From Vanessa cardui (lineage: Eukaryota; Arthropoda; Insecta; Lepidoptera; Nymphalidae), in assembly GCF_905220365.1 (NCBI RefSeq), contig NC_061130.1, positions 14,949,501-15,013,500 of the forward strand: 64,000 bases of DNA. The letters run 5' to 3'. This document shows, in pieces, positions 30,611 through 43,509 of this stretch. The translations under genes and the position numbers were made by a program. A model generated the notes under the pieces. The model was given only the letters and a program-made list of their open reading frames with translations, was not told the DNA's origin and ran no database searches. Position 1 is the stretch's first letter. The number at the start of each line of letters is the position of its first letter.

Positions 30611-30906
30611 CAACGACAGCCTGTAAATTCCAACTGCTGGGCTAAAGGCCTCCTCTCCCCTTGAGGAGAAGATATGGAACATATTCCCCCACGCTGTTCC
30701 AATGCGGGTTGGTGGAATGCACATGTGGCAGAATTTCTATGAAATTTGTCACATGCAGGTTTCCTCACGATGTTTTCAGACACCGCTGAGCACGAGATGA
30801 ATTATAAAGACAAATTAAGCACATGAATCAGCGGTGCTTGCCTGGGTTTGAACCCGCAATCATCGATTAAGATGCACGCGTTCTACCCACTGGGCCATCT
30901 CGACTC
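30611..30906 (-). mobile_element. SINE A, near full length, 12-bp TSD
   Basis: Minus-strand copy with A-box-like GATGGCCCAGTGG and B box GGGTTCAAACCC. The duplication ATTGCTTCTTTA is exact at 30599-30610 and 30907-30918, which defines both ends of the insertion. Confidence 0.9.
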
Positions 30907-31869
30907 ATTGCTTCTTTAATTGTTTAAATTGAATTGTAATCATGAAGCTAGCTTAATGCAAGTGAAACAGACACATGGAACTATAAAACTCGAAATAATG
31001 GAAAATTACACGTAAGTTATGGAAAACAAATTTATGGATGAAAGATAACACAAAAATGATATAATAATTTTTAAGCATTTGTTTCAAAAATCCACATCAT
31101 AAGTAAAACTTTATTCAAGATCAACTAAAAGAGAATTATTTTGGTATTTATTTTTTATATTAAATCAAAGGTTACATAAAGTTTGTGTGTAATCTGTGAA
31201 AATCCACAAATATTGCCTTTGTCATTTGGTATTCTGCATTATTTTTGAAATAAAAATCGTCATTTAAATTTATAAATTGAGTCAGCTATTCTAATTATAA
31301 AAGGTATTCTAAATTACTACACTTTGTATGAAACGAATGTTTACGAAATATTTTGAACCAGTTTATTTGAGATTATTTTTTTTTATATTAAGTGTGATCA
31401 CAGCTTTATCGAGGAGTATTTTCCAATATTAGCAAATTCCTATATATATTAGTATGAATAGCGGCGCTTTTACCCGATGAGTGATTAATTAAGATTGCTA
31501 GTTTGAATTTATAGACATCGTATGGGAAAATAAAACGAACCTACATACTTTCTAGCGGCATTATAATACAAAAAACTACAAGAGATTTAATATAATAAAA
31601 TCTTTTTATAACCTCAAAATGTATTTATTTTTTTGTAAATTAATTGAAACATATTTTAATTTAATCTCCCTCGTATAAAGCCCTATATGTCGCTAATTGA
31701 ACCAAGTGTTGCAGTGAGTAATGTTCATTGGCTACACGACTGAGACAAAATATATTTTTTAGTCAATTATAGTTAAATAAAAAAAGTCGATAGATACGCG
31801 TCAACTTTTAATTCGATTTCAGTTTATACTTTGGGTATCAAGTTTTTTTACATTTATTTCATCTATAGC

Positions 31870-31985
31870 AGATGAACTGAGATGAATTATAAACACAAAT
31901 TAAGCACATGAATGTCTACCCGGATTTGAAACTGCAATATTTGTCAAAGATTCACGTATTCCGACCACGGAGCCAAAGATATGAT
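31870..31985 (-). repeat. SINE A fragment, eroded
   Basis: GAGATGAATTATAAACACAA and TTAAGCACATGAATG, then a degraded B-box and A-box region, match the middle and head of SINE A on the minus strand. Confidence 0.65.
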
Positions 31986-32029
31986 TTACACATTGTTATA
32001 AAAATAAATGCATTAAATGTGACAGAAGG

Positions 32030-32130
32030 GCTGGTTCGTTTTTTGCCCAGAGAATCGGAAATACAAATTAACGGGTAAATACTGCGAGCATTCTTGCCAC
32101 TATTCCAGGCGGTCATGATTTATATAGTAA
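32030..32130 (-). repeat. Repeat D copy
   Basis: GACAGAAGGGCTGGTTCGTT, TTTTGCCCAGAGAATCGGAA and GCGAGCATTCTTGCCACTAT match repeat D at 53372 in the same orientation and 14641 inverted. Confidence 0.7.
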
Positions 32131-32629
32131 GTATGTAAAATTAATTCTTGTATATATTCAATTACTTAATAAGTAAATAAACATGTTATGAAAGCTAATT
32201 AAATAATATTTATTAAAATAATAATAAAATATCATTAACTTTAAATGCCGTTATTTTGATATCCCATAATTTATAATCTAATAATTATGTTCCATAATTC
32301 ATACAGTTAAGGCTTCCCATTTATTTGTTAATTTGTTATAATACACTAAACAAGCAAATACAATCAAAGCGACCGTAATATAGTCCGAAAGTAATTAAAA
32401 GTATAATCTTGTGTACGTATGTATTGAGTCATCAAATGTAAATTAAAATCGAGGCCATTCACTTTGATTTACTTTGGTAATATTATTAATTTTGTAGCTG
32501 ACCAAGTCTTGTCGAGCATTTTATTTCTCGTTTCAACGACTGAAATATAATTGTCGTTAAATAGTTGAGCAAATATTGATACAATCTGGTGATCGTTAGT
32601 CGAGCGATTTGGCAAACGACGAAAATTAA

Positions 32630-33070
32630 ACGTCGCGACGTCGCCAACAAAAACATGTCCACAGAAACTCGACACCCGTGTAATCCCTATAAACCCGGCC
32701 ATCTCTCATTCGACACAAAACATCTTGCGTTCTAGAAATATTGTGAAAAGCTGCGCTGAACGCACCTCGCTATAAATCAGGCGACCATTTTGTATCGATT
32801 CTCCCGCGCTTTTTCCCGACCACAGACAATTAGGCGGTAACGGCGCACCATAAACAAGGGCTCGACTAATCCGCGGATTACCGTGAGCAGACACAAGCGG
32901 CGTTTGGCGAGCACTTCTTGTAAATAATTGTAAATCTATGTCAAAACGCAACGACAAATACATATGTTAGGGGATTACGGCTGGATTAACCCGTTTCACT
33001 GTTTTACGAGGCGCGTACTGCGCTGACGATTTCCTACAGACGAGCTGCTAATCTCTGGTTAAATACGGCG
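32630..33070. promoter_or_regulatory. Candidate enhancer: cluster of TAATCC (K50 homeodomain) sites
   Basis: The non-repeat, GC-richer block holds five TAATCC/GGATTA hexamers within 308 bp: 32681-32686, 32867-32872, 32875-32880, 32972-32977 and 32983-32988. The second and third form the perfect palindrome TAATCCGCGGATTA. TAATCC is the core bound by Orthodenticle/Bicoid-type and other K50 homeodomains. sloppy-paired, 6 kb away, is a head-patterning gene in flies. Two antisense chance ORFs overlap. Regulatory role and target gene are inference. Confidence 0.45.
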
Positions 33071-33079
33071 CATCTTTGA

Positions 33080-34325
33080 TTGGGAACGGCTCCTAAATTT
33101 GGATTTGTCTCTGTTTTTGTTGGACTGATCTTTCTTTTACTTCGGTATGCTCTCCAGGAATATCCAGGCGTCAGTTCTTTGCGGAATTCGATGAAATGTA
33201 CTATGTTATTATCAACATATTCGTTTATATATAATTCGTTTAATTATTTTATTGTCTTATACTTGGAGGTTGGAATTTGTTGTGCACATTTGTAAGGAAT
33301 TGAAATGGAATAAGACTTTTTCATAACCTATTTACTCGACTGCATATCATAAAAAATAATCAAATCATATTACGCACAGTAATACTGTATAGCTTATGCA
33401 TAAATGTTCGTGTTTATGGATGAGTAACAATGGGTTATCACAGTAATATACTTTGTAAAAAAACATACAAAAAATTATATCAGCTGTCACAGCGAAGAGT
33501 CAAATGAAAAGCTAACCCAATGAAGACGAGTGTTTTATAGAGTTAAGTGTAGTAAGTTGCTAGAAGATTAAATTTAATAAATAAATATATATACGGAAGA
33601 TTAAAGTTATCAACTAATAAAAATTCTAGTCGAGTCTAGAAATTTTGAATATAGGATTGTTTTATAACGAAAATATTTCCTAATAAGTAGGAGAAACTAT
33701 AGAATTATATTTGTTAGTAGCTTACTAGTACGAAGTTGAGACAGGCAACTGGTACATTCATAGGAAAGGTCACTGTCTTGTGCCATTTTAACATTAAACT
33801 GTCATAATGTGTTCGAATACAAATGATATTTTTTGCACACATGACTCTAAGCAATGAATGAACATGTCCACCGAAAATTCCGAATTAATCCTTTCGGACA
33901 TTGTGGCTAATCTGGCAAAAAAGAGATTATATCATCGCAAAACGGCAACGAGACGAAATATTTATATTCAATATAATACACAAAGGACGAGTTTTGTTTG
34001 TACACATTTAGTTTATTTAATATTATATACGTTTATTTGCACACATTGATGTTTTCTATAATTTTACCCTTTGAAACGGATGTTTTTCTAACATTGAATA
34101 GGATTTCGAAATTACTATAGTCTGAGACATATAGTTATTACGGTAAGAATTCCATTCATGTAGAATTTGTAGTAAAGAAATTTAGTTTGCGGACGCATTC
34201 ACTATTCACAAACTGTCACTACAAATAGATGAAATTATAAATACTGGATATTTGCTTGGACGATTTTATTGTTGTGATAACTTATAATATGACAAAAATA
34301 TTTGAAAACTGATTAAGGTTTTTTT
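33080..34325. other. AT-rich non-coding DNA, nothing recognised
   Basis: Chance ORFs of 63 and 71 codons without family likeness; no repeats recognised. Confidence 0.4.
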
Positions 34326-34327
34326 TT

Positions 34328-34616
34328 ATGGTTTAGGTTGGCGGACGATCATATGGGCCACCTGATGGTAAGTGGTCACCATCGCCCATAGACAATGACG
34401 CTGTAAGAAATATTAACTATTCCTTACATCGTCAATGTGCCGCCAACCTTGGGAACTAAGATGTTATATCCCTTGTGCCTGTAGTAACACTGGCTCACTC
34501 ACCCTTCAGACCGGAACACAACAATACTGAGTACTGTTATTTGTCGGTAGAATAACTGATGAGTGGGTGGTACCTACCCAGACGGGCTTGCACAAAGCCC
34601 TACCACCAAGTAAAGG
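34328..34616 (+). repeat. Repeat B, best-preserved full copy
   Basis: It runs from TTTAGGTTGGCGGACGATCA through GGTCACCATCGCCCATAGAC and TGGCTCACTCACCCTTCAGA to GCACAAAGCCCTACCACCAA. It is the least eroded copy and a good reference for the family. Confidence 0.85.
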
Positions 34617-34932
34617 TCGGCTGAAGTCGTTCGTAGGAAGTATTTTATAGCCGGTGTACACGAGGATGGACTTGTTTGTACGTCCTGTCCATTAATTAAA
34701 GTAATGTAGCTGTGAACACAGAATCAGACGCGTAGAGATGTTTTGTAAACATTTTCATAGCGTTATGAACTCAAACTCTCTCTGATGTTTTTGTACAAAT
34801 CTTTAGCGGCCGCGCTTCTCAGAACTATCTTACTGTTTTAAAAATGTTTACATTCGTTATACAAGAGGTCTTCGTTATAAAATACCAGTAATTCTAAACA
34901 AACAACATCTATAAATATAAAGAAGAATAAAG

Positions 34933-35175
34933 AGCCGAGATAGCCCAGCGGTTAGAACGCGTGAATCTTAACCGACGATAGCGGGTTCAAACCCAATCAT
35001 TTGTGTTAATAATTCATCTCGTACTCGGTGGTGAAAGAAAACGTCGTGAGGAAACCTGCATGTGTCTAATTTCATAGAAATTCTGCCACATGTGTATTCC
35101 ACCAACCCGCACTGGAATGTGTTAAGGGAGAGGACGCCTTAGCCCAGCGGTGGGAAATTTACAGCTTTATGTTGT
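34933..35175 (+). mobile_element. SINE A, internally shortened
   Basis: The head GAGCCGAGATAGCCCAGCGG is complete with B box GGGTTCAAACCC. Short deletions follow in the body (after CCCAATCA and after CACTGGAATGTG). The tail ends near 35175. Confidence 0.85.
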
Positions 35176-35587
35176 GGTTGTATATGGAAGAATGAGCAAA
35201 AGGCGATCCTTGGAGAAACGTAACTGCACTAGCAAATCATTATTGTCAATTCCTTACTGACCTTCGAGTATAAATTAATTTGTATTTATTTAAGAAATGT
35301 TACATTAGATCATTTATAGAAGGCCAGTTCCAATATTGGGTTTAGATTTGCTCATTTCTAGGAGAATAGATTACCTCACGCTGCGCTGTTGCAGATTAAT
35401 ATATTAACGGACATGTAACAGAATTTCATTCTACTACAGATGACTCACACGATCATGATATCTTTCAGAGTTGAGAACAAGACGACACACACAAAAAAAA
35501 AACAGTCGTGCTTGCCTGGATTTGAAATCATGATCATATTTTGACATTCATAAATTTTATATATGTTTTCAAAAAGTGCAACTATGC

Positions 35588-35810
35588 GACGACCTCCGTG
35601 TTCGAGTAGTGTGTTGTCATGGGAACGTCACTCAGAGGTCCCGGCTTGGATTCCTGGCCGAGTCGAAGTAGAAAAAGTTCATTAGTTTCCTGTACTATCT
35701 TGGGTTTAAGTGTTTGTGGTACCGTCGTTACTTCTGATTTTTCATAAGACATTGGGATCAGAGTAATGTATGTGATGTCCAATATTTATTATTATTATTA
35801 TGTATCAATG
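35588..35810 (+). mobile_element. SINE C, copy 2
   Basis: CGACCTCCGTGTTCGAGTAG, then the B-box-like GGCTTGGATTCCTGGC, and the body TTGTGGTACCGTCGTTACTT as in 23243. It ends in an (ATT) run at about 35790-35803, a typical SINE tail. Confidence 0.75.
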
Positions 35811-35879
35811 CTACAATAGTTTATCATATTTTTTTCAATAATCACCATCGAACTTACATAGAAGTCAATTAAGTTAAGA

Positions 35880-36155
35880 CTTGACTAAGATGTTTGATAA
35901 CAATAAAATAAGTGTTTTCCAAGGACGATTCAACGTCACAATTGGATCTCCGAGCCAGGCCCTCACCTACATTCAGCAACCTATTTTCGATTTTTCCCCT
36001 GAAAATCGCTTTCAGCGTTTCATCGGAACGTGTGTTCAGTTTAGTTTCGCTAACGAGAACCAGTCGGCTACATCAAAGCTCGAACAATCGAGATCAAAGA
36101 GATCGCCGCCAACGTTTATCGATCGGTTGACTTTGTTCAAAATAATTTGGTAAAA
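35880..36155. promoter_or_regulatory. GC-richer unique block, possibly regulatory
   Basis: Unlike its surroundings it is not repeat-derived and is CpG-richer, with two overlapping open frames (90 and 72 codons) but no recognisable protein. A non-coding control element is as likely as an exon. Confidence 0.2.
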
Positions 36156-36159
36156 ATAT

Positions 36160-37440
36160 TATCTAATGCTTTATCGAAACCTTTGTTCTGTTTGTTTAAA
36201 AGCTTAAGCGGGATATTTTATCTCGTAATTATTTGTCTATCTTGTATCTGTGACACTTTCTTTTAATATAAAAGTAGATGTAGAGTTGATGAAGAAGAAT
36301 TTTAATTCTTATAAGTTTATTTATTTTTATAATATGAAAAACACTTACAAATAAGTCAAATATATTATTAATGACATAATTTTAAGTAGTAAACAATAGT
36401 ATTTTTAGTAAATATCTATAAATAGAAAAAAGTTCAATCCATGTATATCGTATAACTAATATGATTATTACAATTTTTACCGGTGTCTTGTTTTTTTTAA
36501 GGTAAAGTTTGACAGATGGGCAAATATATCACCTGCTATATCTATATCAGGCCTTTATATGATAGCATTGATTATGTCGATACTTATTGATGTTGTATGT
36601 TACGTCTTCCCTTTTGTCACACTGGCACTCGTCCTTTGAACTAGAACACATCTACATAGTACATTCATGTTAAGCTGCAGGATAGTTGGTGACTAGGGTC
36701 GTCCTTTATCACCAGTTAGAGAAAATCATCACATATGACAGTAATAACGAGAATATGTCTATAAATTGTTGAGCTTATAATAAACAAATGAACCAAAATA
36801 CGCATTCAGAGTAAACAGCTTACGGGCAGTACGCAAATGACGCATGAGTAATGCCTTTCATTTTTCTATCGTCGTATCGATTTCACAATCGCAGAGATCG
36901 TGAAATAACTTCAAATCTTCCGCTAGACTTATTCCAAATCAGATAAAATGACATTGTTTGCTGTAATTATAGTATAGTTTGTCCCGTATCAAGTTTCGTG
37001 TTTTAAAATATTTGCAACGAGAACAATTGCTCGGAAATACGATATTTTATCAGCGATTTGTCGGTAATGATGCAATTTAGTTAGTGGCCAGGTAATGTTG
37101 GGGAGTTTTTAAGGGCGCGTGTGCGCATGCGCCCCGTTTGAAAGCCAAGATGTATTTACAGATGAATTGTTGTGTCTTGGTTTCTTTCGATTTAGATATG
37201 AAAATAAAGGCCTTTTAATGAACTAACTTAATATAAATCAACTTGAGTTATCTGGAAGAGATGGCTAATTAGCCATAAGTCCGCATTGTATAACACTCGA
37301 AATCAAGATTTTGTATTTTGTTTTTGCATTTTACTAATTTTGTTTTATTTTTTATAATTTTTTTTGTGTTTAATCCTAAGCTTTCTTTGTTTTTGTTTGT
37401 GGTGTACTATAAAGTAAGTATATTTCATTCGTTCATTGGT
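36160..37440. other. Non-coding DNA
   Basis: No gene recognised. A weak, eroded repeat B-like trace may lie at about 36540-36665, and a short GC patch (GGGCGCGTGTGCGCATGCGC) at 37112-37131. Confidence 0.4.
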
Positions 37441-37441
37441 A

Positions 37442-37682
37442 TGGAAGGCGTGGAATTAATAATACCTGTTGACTTCCAGACAGGATTTAAATAATTGTAT
37501 TCACTAACATCACTGTCTTTTTTTAAATGTTGAAAAAGAGTAACTACTGAGTTTCTTGCCGGTTCTTCTCGGTAGAATCTACTTTCCGAACCTGTGGTAG
37601 CTTCACTTAATAGTCAAATGACTATTCAAAAGTGCTTGTAAAAGCCCAATTGAATAAAGTTTATTTTGATTTTGATTCAAAA
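37442..37682 (+). mobile_element. LINE 3' tail, extremely 5'-truncated (CR1-like)
   Basis: This is a 3' leader only, with blocks ACCTGTTGACTTCCAGACAG, ACTGAGTTTCTTGCCGGTTC and AATCTACTTTCCGAACCTG. It ends in AATAAAGTTTATTTTGATTTTGATT. The same sequence lies at 51596, and a related one at 27650 inverted. Confidence 0.85.
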
Positions 37683-37689
37683 AATATCC

Positions 37690-39700
37690 TAATATTATGT
37701 TCGCTGTAGACATGGCAGCAATAGTAACTTAGTTCAAAAATAATCTCTTGATAGGTTTATTTATGTAAAGATTTTAATTGTTTTATCTCTAGGCATATAA
37801 ATTGGTGCATTAAAACTTAACCAACAAAATTCTTTTAATTAAAGATAGGTTATGAGATCCGGTCAATGATAGCAACGGAACGAAACCGTTGACACCTAAC
37901 CGAGAGAATTTTCTAACTTAATACAGATAATTAAGAATCGTTTAACATAGATTATTTAAATGACGCAGATAGCAATATAATTAGATGTTGATTTACACGT
38001 GGTGTAGGTGCTGACAATAATGAATTTGTCGGATAAAGATGAATTAGTTTAATTTTTTTGAATAGTTTTGAATGTAGTATGTATTTATAGGAAGAGCTAT
38101 GCAGAGAGGTTAAGAGACGAACAAATAATTATCAAATACAAAAAATTGAAGAAAAAGAAAAAAAAGTACTTACTAATTAAAATAAAACCATTATTAACCA
38201 GAAAGAAAGAATGTATAAGAGCATAATTAATTTCAATTTTGGAAGTAAAAACATATAATTTACAATTGCAGCATAATTTAATGTAAGTATACATTGTTAT
38301 TTCATTATTATAATACTCAATTGTTGAATAAATTTGCAAAATTTTATTACATAATATTTTGAAGTTCATTATAAAATTGTATAATATTTATGCTGAGAAT
38401 TTTTTAATAACTATTTCGATAAGTTCGGGTTAAATTTGCAAGAAGGCATGCAGTTGTACCTATTCATTTATAAAGATTTCATATTTTTATTAAACTTGAT
38501 TTTTTAGGTCATAATGTATATATTGGAAACAAAAACGAATAGCTAAGTAGTAAGTATAAGTAGGGAAACCACTTTAATTTAAACAAAAAAATCGTTGGTA
38601 ATAATATTAATGTGTACTGCAATGATATTCTAATAAACAGATATGTTATATCCATACTAAACAACAGAAAAAATTGTGCCGCGTCGGGGACCGTTTATTT
38701 TAGTTTATTTTTACATTTCGTTAAAAGTAAAAAGGATAGCTTGATAAAAACAATAAGTAAAAGGGATACCTAGATGTTTTAATTACGCAAAACGTATTAC
38801 TACGTGATTATGATGTATTATAACGTATTACTACGTAAAACGACTAAAGGAAAACGTCTCAATTAAGACGTTTTCTAGTCTTCACTTTTTGCGCGTTAAT
38901 AACATATCTGTTTACTACAACATAATTGGTGTACTGTTTTTCATTTTATTAAATTAATATTAAATACTTCGAGCAAAGTTTCTAAACTGTATGTAACAAA
39001 AACATTGTCCGTTTGTTTCGTAAGTTTTCAAACCTAATGGAATAGTAGATACCTCTTTGTAATACGAACATCCTAGACGTGTGGGCAGCTTCATCTCATC
39101 ATCGTTGTTATTAAATTAGATTGTGACCCCTGCGCCGAGGTTAACTCCCCTAATTGGACCTCTAGCCGGACTGATTGTTACACACAATAAGGGACAGCAA
39201 TTTACTATTCAAGACTTCAATTTACATCATTCGTATTGAGGTCAGATGATTGTTGGAGTATCTTTTTCATTTTTACCGAGTTTAAATATTTGACGCGAAC
39301 TTTTATGACTATCTGTAAGATCTTAGAAGATTATTTTTCTGCTAGAATTATAAAGAAATAGAAGAAAAGATAGTCTCGAATTCAGTTCATATATTGAACA
39401 AAGATTTTAGGTTTCATGCTCAATGGATCAAAAGATTTTCAAGTGTTAGAATTTAGACTTTATTTTGTGACATATTGGAAAGCTTTTGTGTTTGGTAGAT
39501 TTATCCAGGTTTTCCTGGACATATTCTGTCAAGGAATCAATAATACAAATTTTTAAGAGCTAATTAAAACCGGACATTCACCCCTCTACACAAAGCACTT
39601 CACACTAGTGTCGGCCTAATACATGTGCGTTGGACAGTGACGTGCAAGTTGTCGGTCAATATACATAATTGGGTGATTTTAAACAGCACTCAGAGCGATT
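37690..39700. other. AT-rich non-coding DNA with a TACGT-rich patch
   Basis: No gene recognised. At 38790-38880 the motif AACGTATTACTACGT occurs twice, followed by a perfect 9-bp hairpin AAAACGTCT (38851-38859) / AGACGTTTT (38866-38874). Confidence 0.45.
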
Positions 39701-39712
39701 AGTTCGCACCAA

Positions 39713-39730
39713 GCCACCCTCTGCTGGCGC
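39713..39730 (-). promoter_or_regulatory. CTCF-like site
   Basis: On the minus strand, GCGCCAGCAGAGGGTGGC matches the CTCF core CCASYAGRKGGC except one base (GGGT for GGGC). It lies in a short GC-richer patch of unique DNA 13 kb from sloppy-paired. An insulator role is inference. Confidence 0.35.
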
Positions 39731-40450
39731 AACAGGATCCTTGTTTCCAGGGCTTGTTGACTTCGAATTTAAGTTTTATTTCATCCTTTTTTGTGTCATT
39801 AAAATCAGAAGCAGTAAATTCTTTTTATATTCCATTTGATTAAAAGAGTTTATTAAATGTGAAATTATAAAAGTTTTCGAAACTTTAGACAGATAATGTA
39901 ATTTTATTTTTATCTCTGTTTTTATTGGGAGGAAAAGAAGTCTGGCTTATATTTAAATTGGTATTTAATTTAGGTAAATTTGATTCAGAACAAAATGATT
40001 ATAAACATTAGTTTAAGCAAAATCTCATATAACTTGATGAATGAATGTCATTTTATTGATACCATACTTTGGCCAATTTGCGAGCCTGCCTGCCTGTTAT
40101 AAATTTTTTTAGAGGGCTACTGTGTATTATTATGGGAGTATATGTAGAAATAAAATGAAGTTCGTTTCGGATTGTTCAAAGGTTGCGTAGCCCTGGTCCG
40201 GGCAGCACCCGCATGCTGCATCATAAGCGTTATTATAACTTGTCCACGCCGGTCGCTCTAACTGCATTAGTAACCGCACATTGGTCATTCCCCCGCACTA
40301 CAAACTAAATCATTAACAAACAACTGTTTCCATTACTTCTGTCCTAACTTAAACAAGAAAGCGTATCATATGTTATAGTACTATTCTGTAGGACCCAGCT
40401 CGACACTCATTGCGGATGTCAGAAAATGATATGCATTATTGACTATAATA
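39731..40450. other. Non-coding DNA, nothing recognised
   Basis: No gene or repeat recognised; a GC-richer patch lies at about 40185-40260. Confidence 0.4.
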
Positions 40451-40451
40451 A

Positions 40452-40655
40452 TGAAGACGAGTGATCACCTGTCATAGACAATGGCTCTGTAAGAAATATA
40501 AACCATCAACCTTGCCAACTATGTGTCCTTGTTAGAGATAGATACACTGGCTCACTCAACCTCCAAATTGGAACGTTACAATACTAAGTATGGTTGCTTA
40601 GCGTTAAAATATACGGATTGGTTGGTACCTACCCAAACGAGCTCGCACAGAGGTA
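40452..40655 (+). repeat. Eroded repeat B copy
   Basis: GTCATAGACAATGGCTCTGT, TACACTGGCTCACTCAACCT, GGTTGGTACCTACCCAAACG and GCTCGCACAGAGG follow repeat B on the plus strand. Confidence 0.65.
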
Positions 40656-41317
40656 AGTACTGTCGAAAACTACCTTAATATTTTCCGTATTTTAGTGTTA
40701 ATGATTCCTGTTAATTGTAATAAAAGAACGATAGCTATTCAATTTTTTTTTATCAAAGATAGGCTGATGATGTAGATGTAAAATGCAAGTTAGACTAGTT
40801 AGTTAGTTATAAATGAAAGATTGTATAATTATGATTGTTAAGTTCTTAGGCCTGTTTGATTACTATTTACACTGTAAATTACTATAGAGTTCCTACTCTT
40901 ACATAGTCAACAGATAATGAAGATTTAGAGATAGAGAAATTATTACTTTAAATTAATAAGTATTACAACAATGTTTAATCCTCTTCCTAATTAGTAATTG
41001 CTGACTAATGCTTGCTAGCTTTGGACTTTGGCTAAACAAAACATAACTCGTTATCTTCTTAATAATCTACGTCAAATGTTTTTATAAATAATTAATCGGA
41101 TACTTGAATTTTAAATTAAATAAAGCGAAAGTTGTTTGATGTGGAGATAAGATAAAAATGTTCATTGCACAAACAAATCAAAATAAATAGAAATATATAC
41201 GGACTATTTTGAAGTTTTGGTAATTAAATATGGCCTTGGATAACCAAAAAGGTCATTCAGGTCAAATGTCATTGACTTTAACAATCCTTATAACAGTAAT
41301 GCGTAACCCTTGAAAAC

Positions 41318-41462
41318 CCTGATGTTATATCTCTTATACCTGTATTTACACTGGCTCACTCAAGCTTCAGTCAAAAACCCAAATATAGTATGTATTGTTG
41401 TTTGGTATATGATGAGTTGTCGATACATATCTACACTGCAAAGGCCTATCACCTTATGAGTA
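41318..41462 (+). repeat. Eroded partial repeat B copy
   Basis: GATGTTATATCTCTTATACC, TACACTGGCTCACTCAAGCT and AAAGGCCTATCACCTTATGA match the second half of repeat B. Confidence 0.55.
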
Positions 41463-42208
41463 ATGGGTTCATGTCCTTTGATACATTTATTAAAGTAGCT
41501 TAGCTTTCAAATCTTACTATGTTTTTATTCGCCTTTTAGCAGACGGTTTTCATATAAGTATTTGACGAGTGCGTCCATTTTTAAATATTTTTTTAATTTA
41601 ACTATAAAAGCTCTAATACGAGTATATTAAAATTTTAATTATACTATGACTCAGCCTTTTTACTTATGGTGTTATTGACACGATTCGACTTTTAATATTA
41701 AATATTTATTTGTTGAATGAATATTATATAAGTATCAGTATATTATGGTATAATCATTTTTTTTTCAATTAATTGACACATTTCTTCGTTCATTTGCGAA
41801 ATCAAGTTTCAATAAAAAAATTTTAATAGCACCTTTACACAATCTGTGTCAATATTTAATGTACTACGGAGTGAATTTGGCAATTTAAGTTACTGATACA
41901 TTAAACGAGTTTGAGATTAAAACATTTTCCTTAATTATTCAAATTGTTGGGTCATAACAATGTTTTGTTTTATTTATTTAAAGTGTAAACTTTTTGTTGG
42001 CAATACTTGTAGGATTTGTTGTTGAAATAAAGAAGTAAGGTAATGGGAAAATATTCGGCTAAGACTTCCTGCTCTATGGAGGAGAAGTATTGGAGTTCAA
42101 TCCATCAACCTGCTTCAATAAGGCCGGCAACGAACCGGAAAACCTCTCTGGTGTTTCAGATGTCCGTGGGCGGTGGTAGTCACTTTCCATCAGGTGAGCC
42201 TTCTGCTC

Positions 42209-42503
42209 AACAACAGCCTGTAAATTCCCACTGTTGGGCCAAAGGCCTCCATTCCCTTTGAAGAGAAGGTTTGGAACATATTCCACCATGCTGTTCCAAT
42301 GCCGGTTGGTGGAATTCACATGTGGCAGAATTTCTATGAAATTTGTCACATGCAGGCTTCCTCACGATGTTTTCCTTCACCACTGAGCACGAGATGAATT
42401 ATAAAGACAAATTAAGCACATGAATCAGCGGTGCTGGCCTGGGTTTGAACCCGCAATCATCGGTTAAGATGCACGCGTTCTGACAACTGGGCCATCTCGA
42501 CTT
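42209..42503 (-). mobile_element. SINE A, near full length
   Basis: The minus-strand copy runs from the AACAACAGCCTGTAAATTCC tail side to the CCATCTCGACTT head. The B box GGGTTCAAACCC is intact. An older repeat-like stretch lies on its tail side (42040-42200); no clear target duplication was found. Confidence 0.85.
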
Positions 42504-42769
42504 CGATCTTCGCCTGCTGCTCGCTTGCCACCTATCACATAAAAAAATTCGATTTGTGGAGAATCATAGATTTCGCTGTTTCTCTTTAGCGTTGAGCACG
42601 AGATGAATTAAAAATACCAATTAAGGTAAGTGGATGAAAAAATGTGTCACTTGTGACCTGTTTGTGTTCTGTGGTCCCTACCACCTGTAAACATTGCCGG
42701 CACTTATTTAAATAAAACTAGTTAGAACGGATTTTAATCGCGTATATTAATTATTTGGGACATCCCGAC

Positions 42770-42935
42770 GTTTGCCGCCACTATTAATATTAACCACACC
42801 TTACATTGGCAATGAGAAACCATCCTTGGGAACTATATACTATGTCACTGTTGTCTGTAGAACAATGGCTCACTCGCCTTTCAAACCCAAATACATTAAT
42901 TAGTATTTATTTAGATTTGGGATAAGTAAGCACAC
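42770..42935 (+). repeat. Eroded repeat B copy
   Basis: TTACATTGGCAATGAGAAAC, CATCCTTGGGAACTATATAC and AATGGCTCACTCGCCTTTCA keep repeat B order on the plus strand. Confidence 0.55.
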
Positions 42936-43509
42936 ATCACATATGAGCAAGCTCTATAATAGAGTTAATAAACTTGTGATAAATTTAGTGAAGATTAGTA
43001 TTTTCTAGACGCTAGGCTATCTCGGGTCTCTCGGCTCTTGTTATTCGGAAGTTTTTTACAACTACAACAAAATTCCTTTCTCTCCTTCACGCTTTGAGCT
43101 GGACATAACACCGGAACGGATTACTTTAACCCAGCTCAATAGACGCTACCCTTTACGCTGAAGCTGTATGGTACAACGAAGAATTTCATTGGAGAAATGC
43201 TGATATATATTTAAAATTCGAAGCGATTAATAGTATAATTTTGATTTAAATTAATTGATGAAGTAAACAAATAACTTGGTTTTTAAATCAATACTTAATT
43301 TAAAAAAAGCGTTCAGTTCATTTACTGCGTACATTTTAATGATGCAAAAAATGGCCCAGATTTTTTACGGCAGATTATTAATATTAATATGTATTTCTTA
43401 CATATTTTGACGTTTCATTAGGTCCTTAATAATAATTAAAAACTACGGTCATACCGAGATCATTTATCTTAAATATAACTTTAATTGAATATTGTACTTT
43501 TTAACCGAC

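Noticed and set aside
32469..32963. Two adjacent minus-strand ORFs (77 and 85 codons)
   Set aside because: No family likeness, no splice logic, and the region's motif content fits a regulatory block better.
35881..36153. 90-codon ORF starting at an alternative start, with a second open frame
   Set aside because: Two frames are open at once and neither resembles a protein; composition alone explains them.
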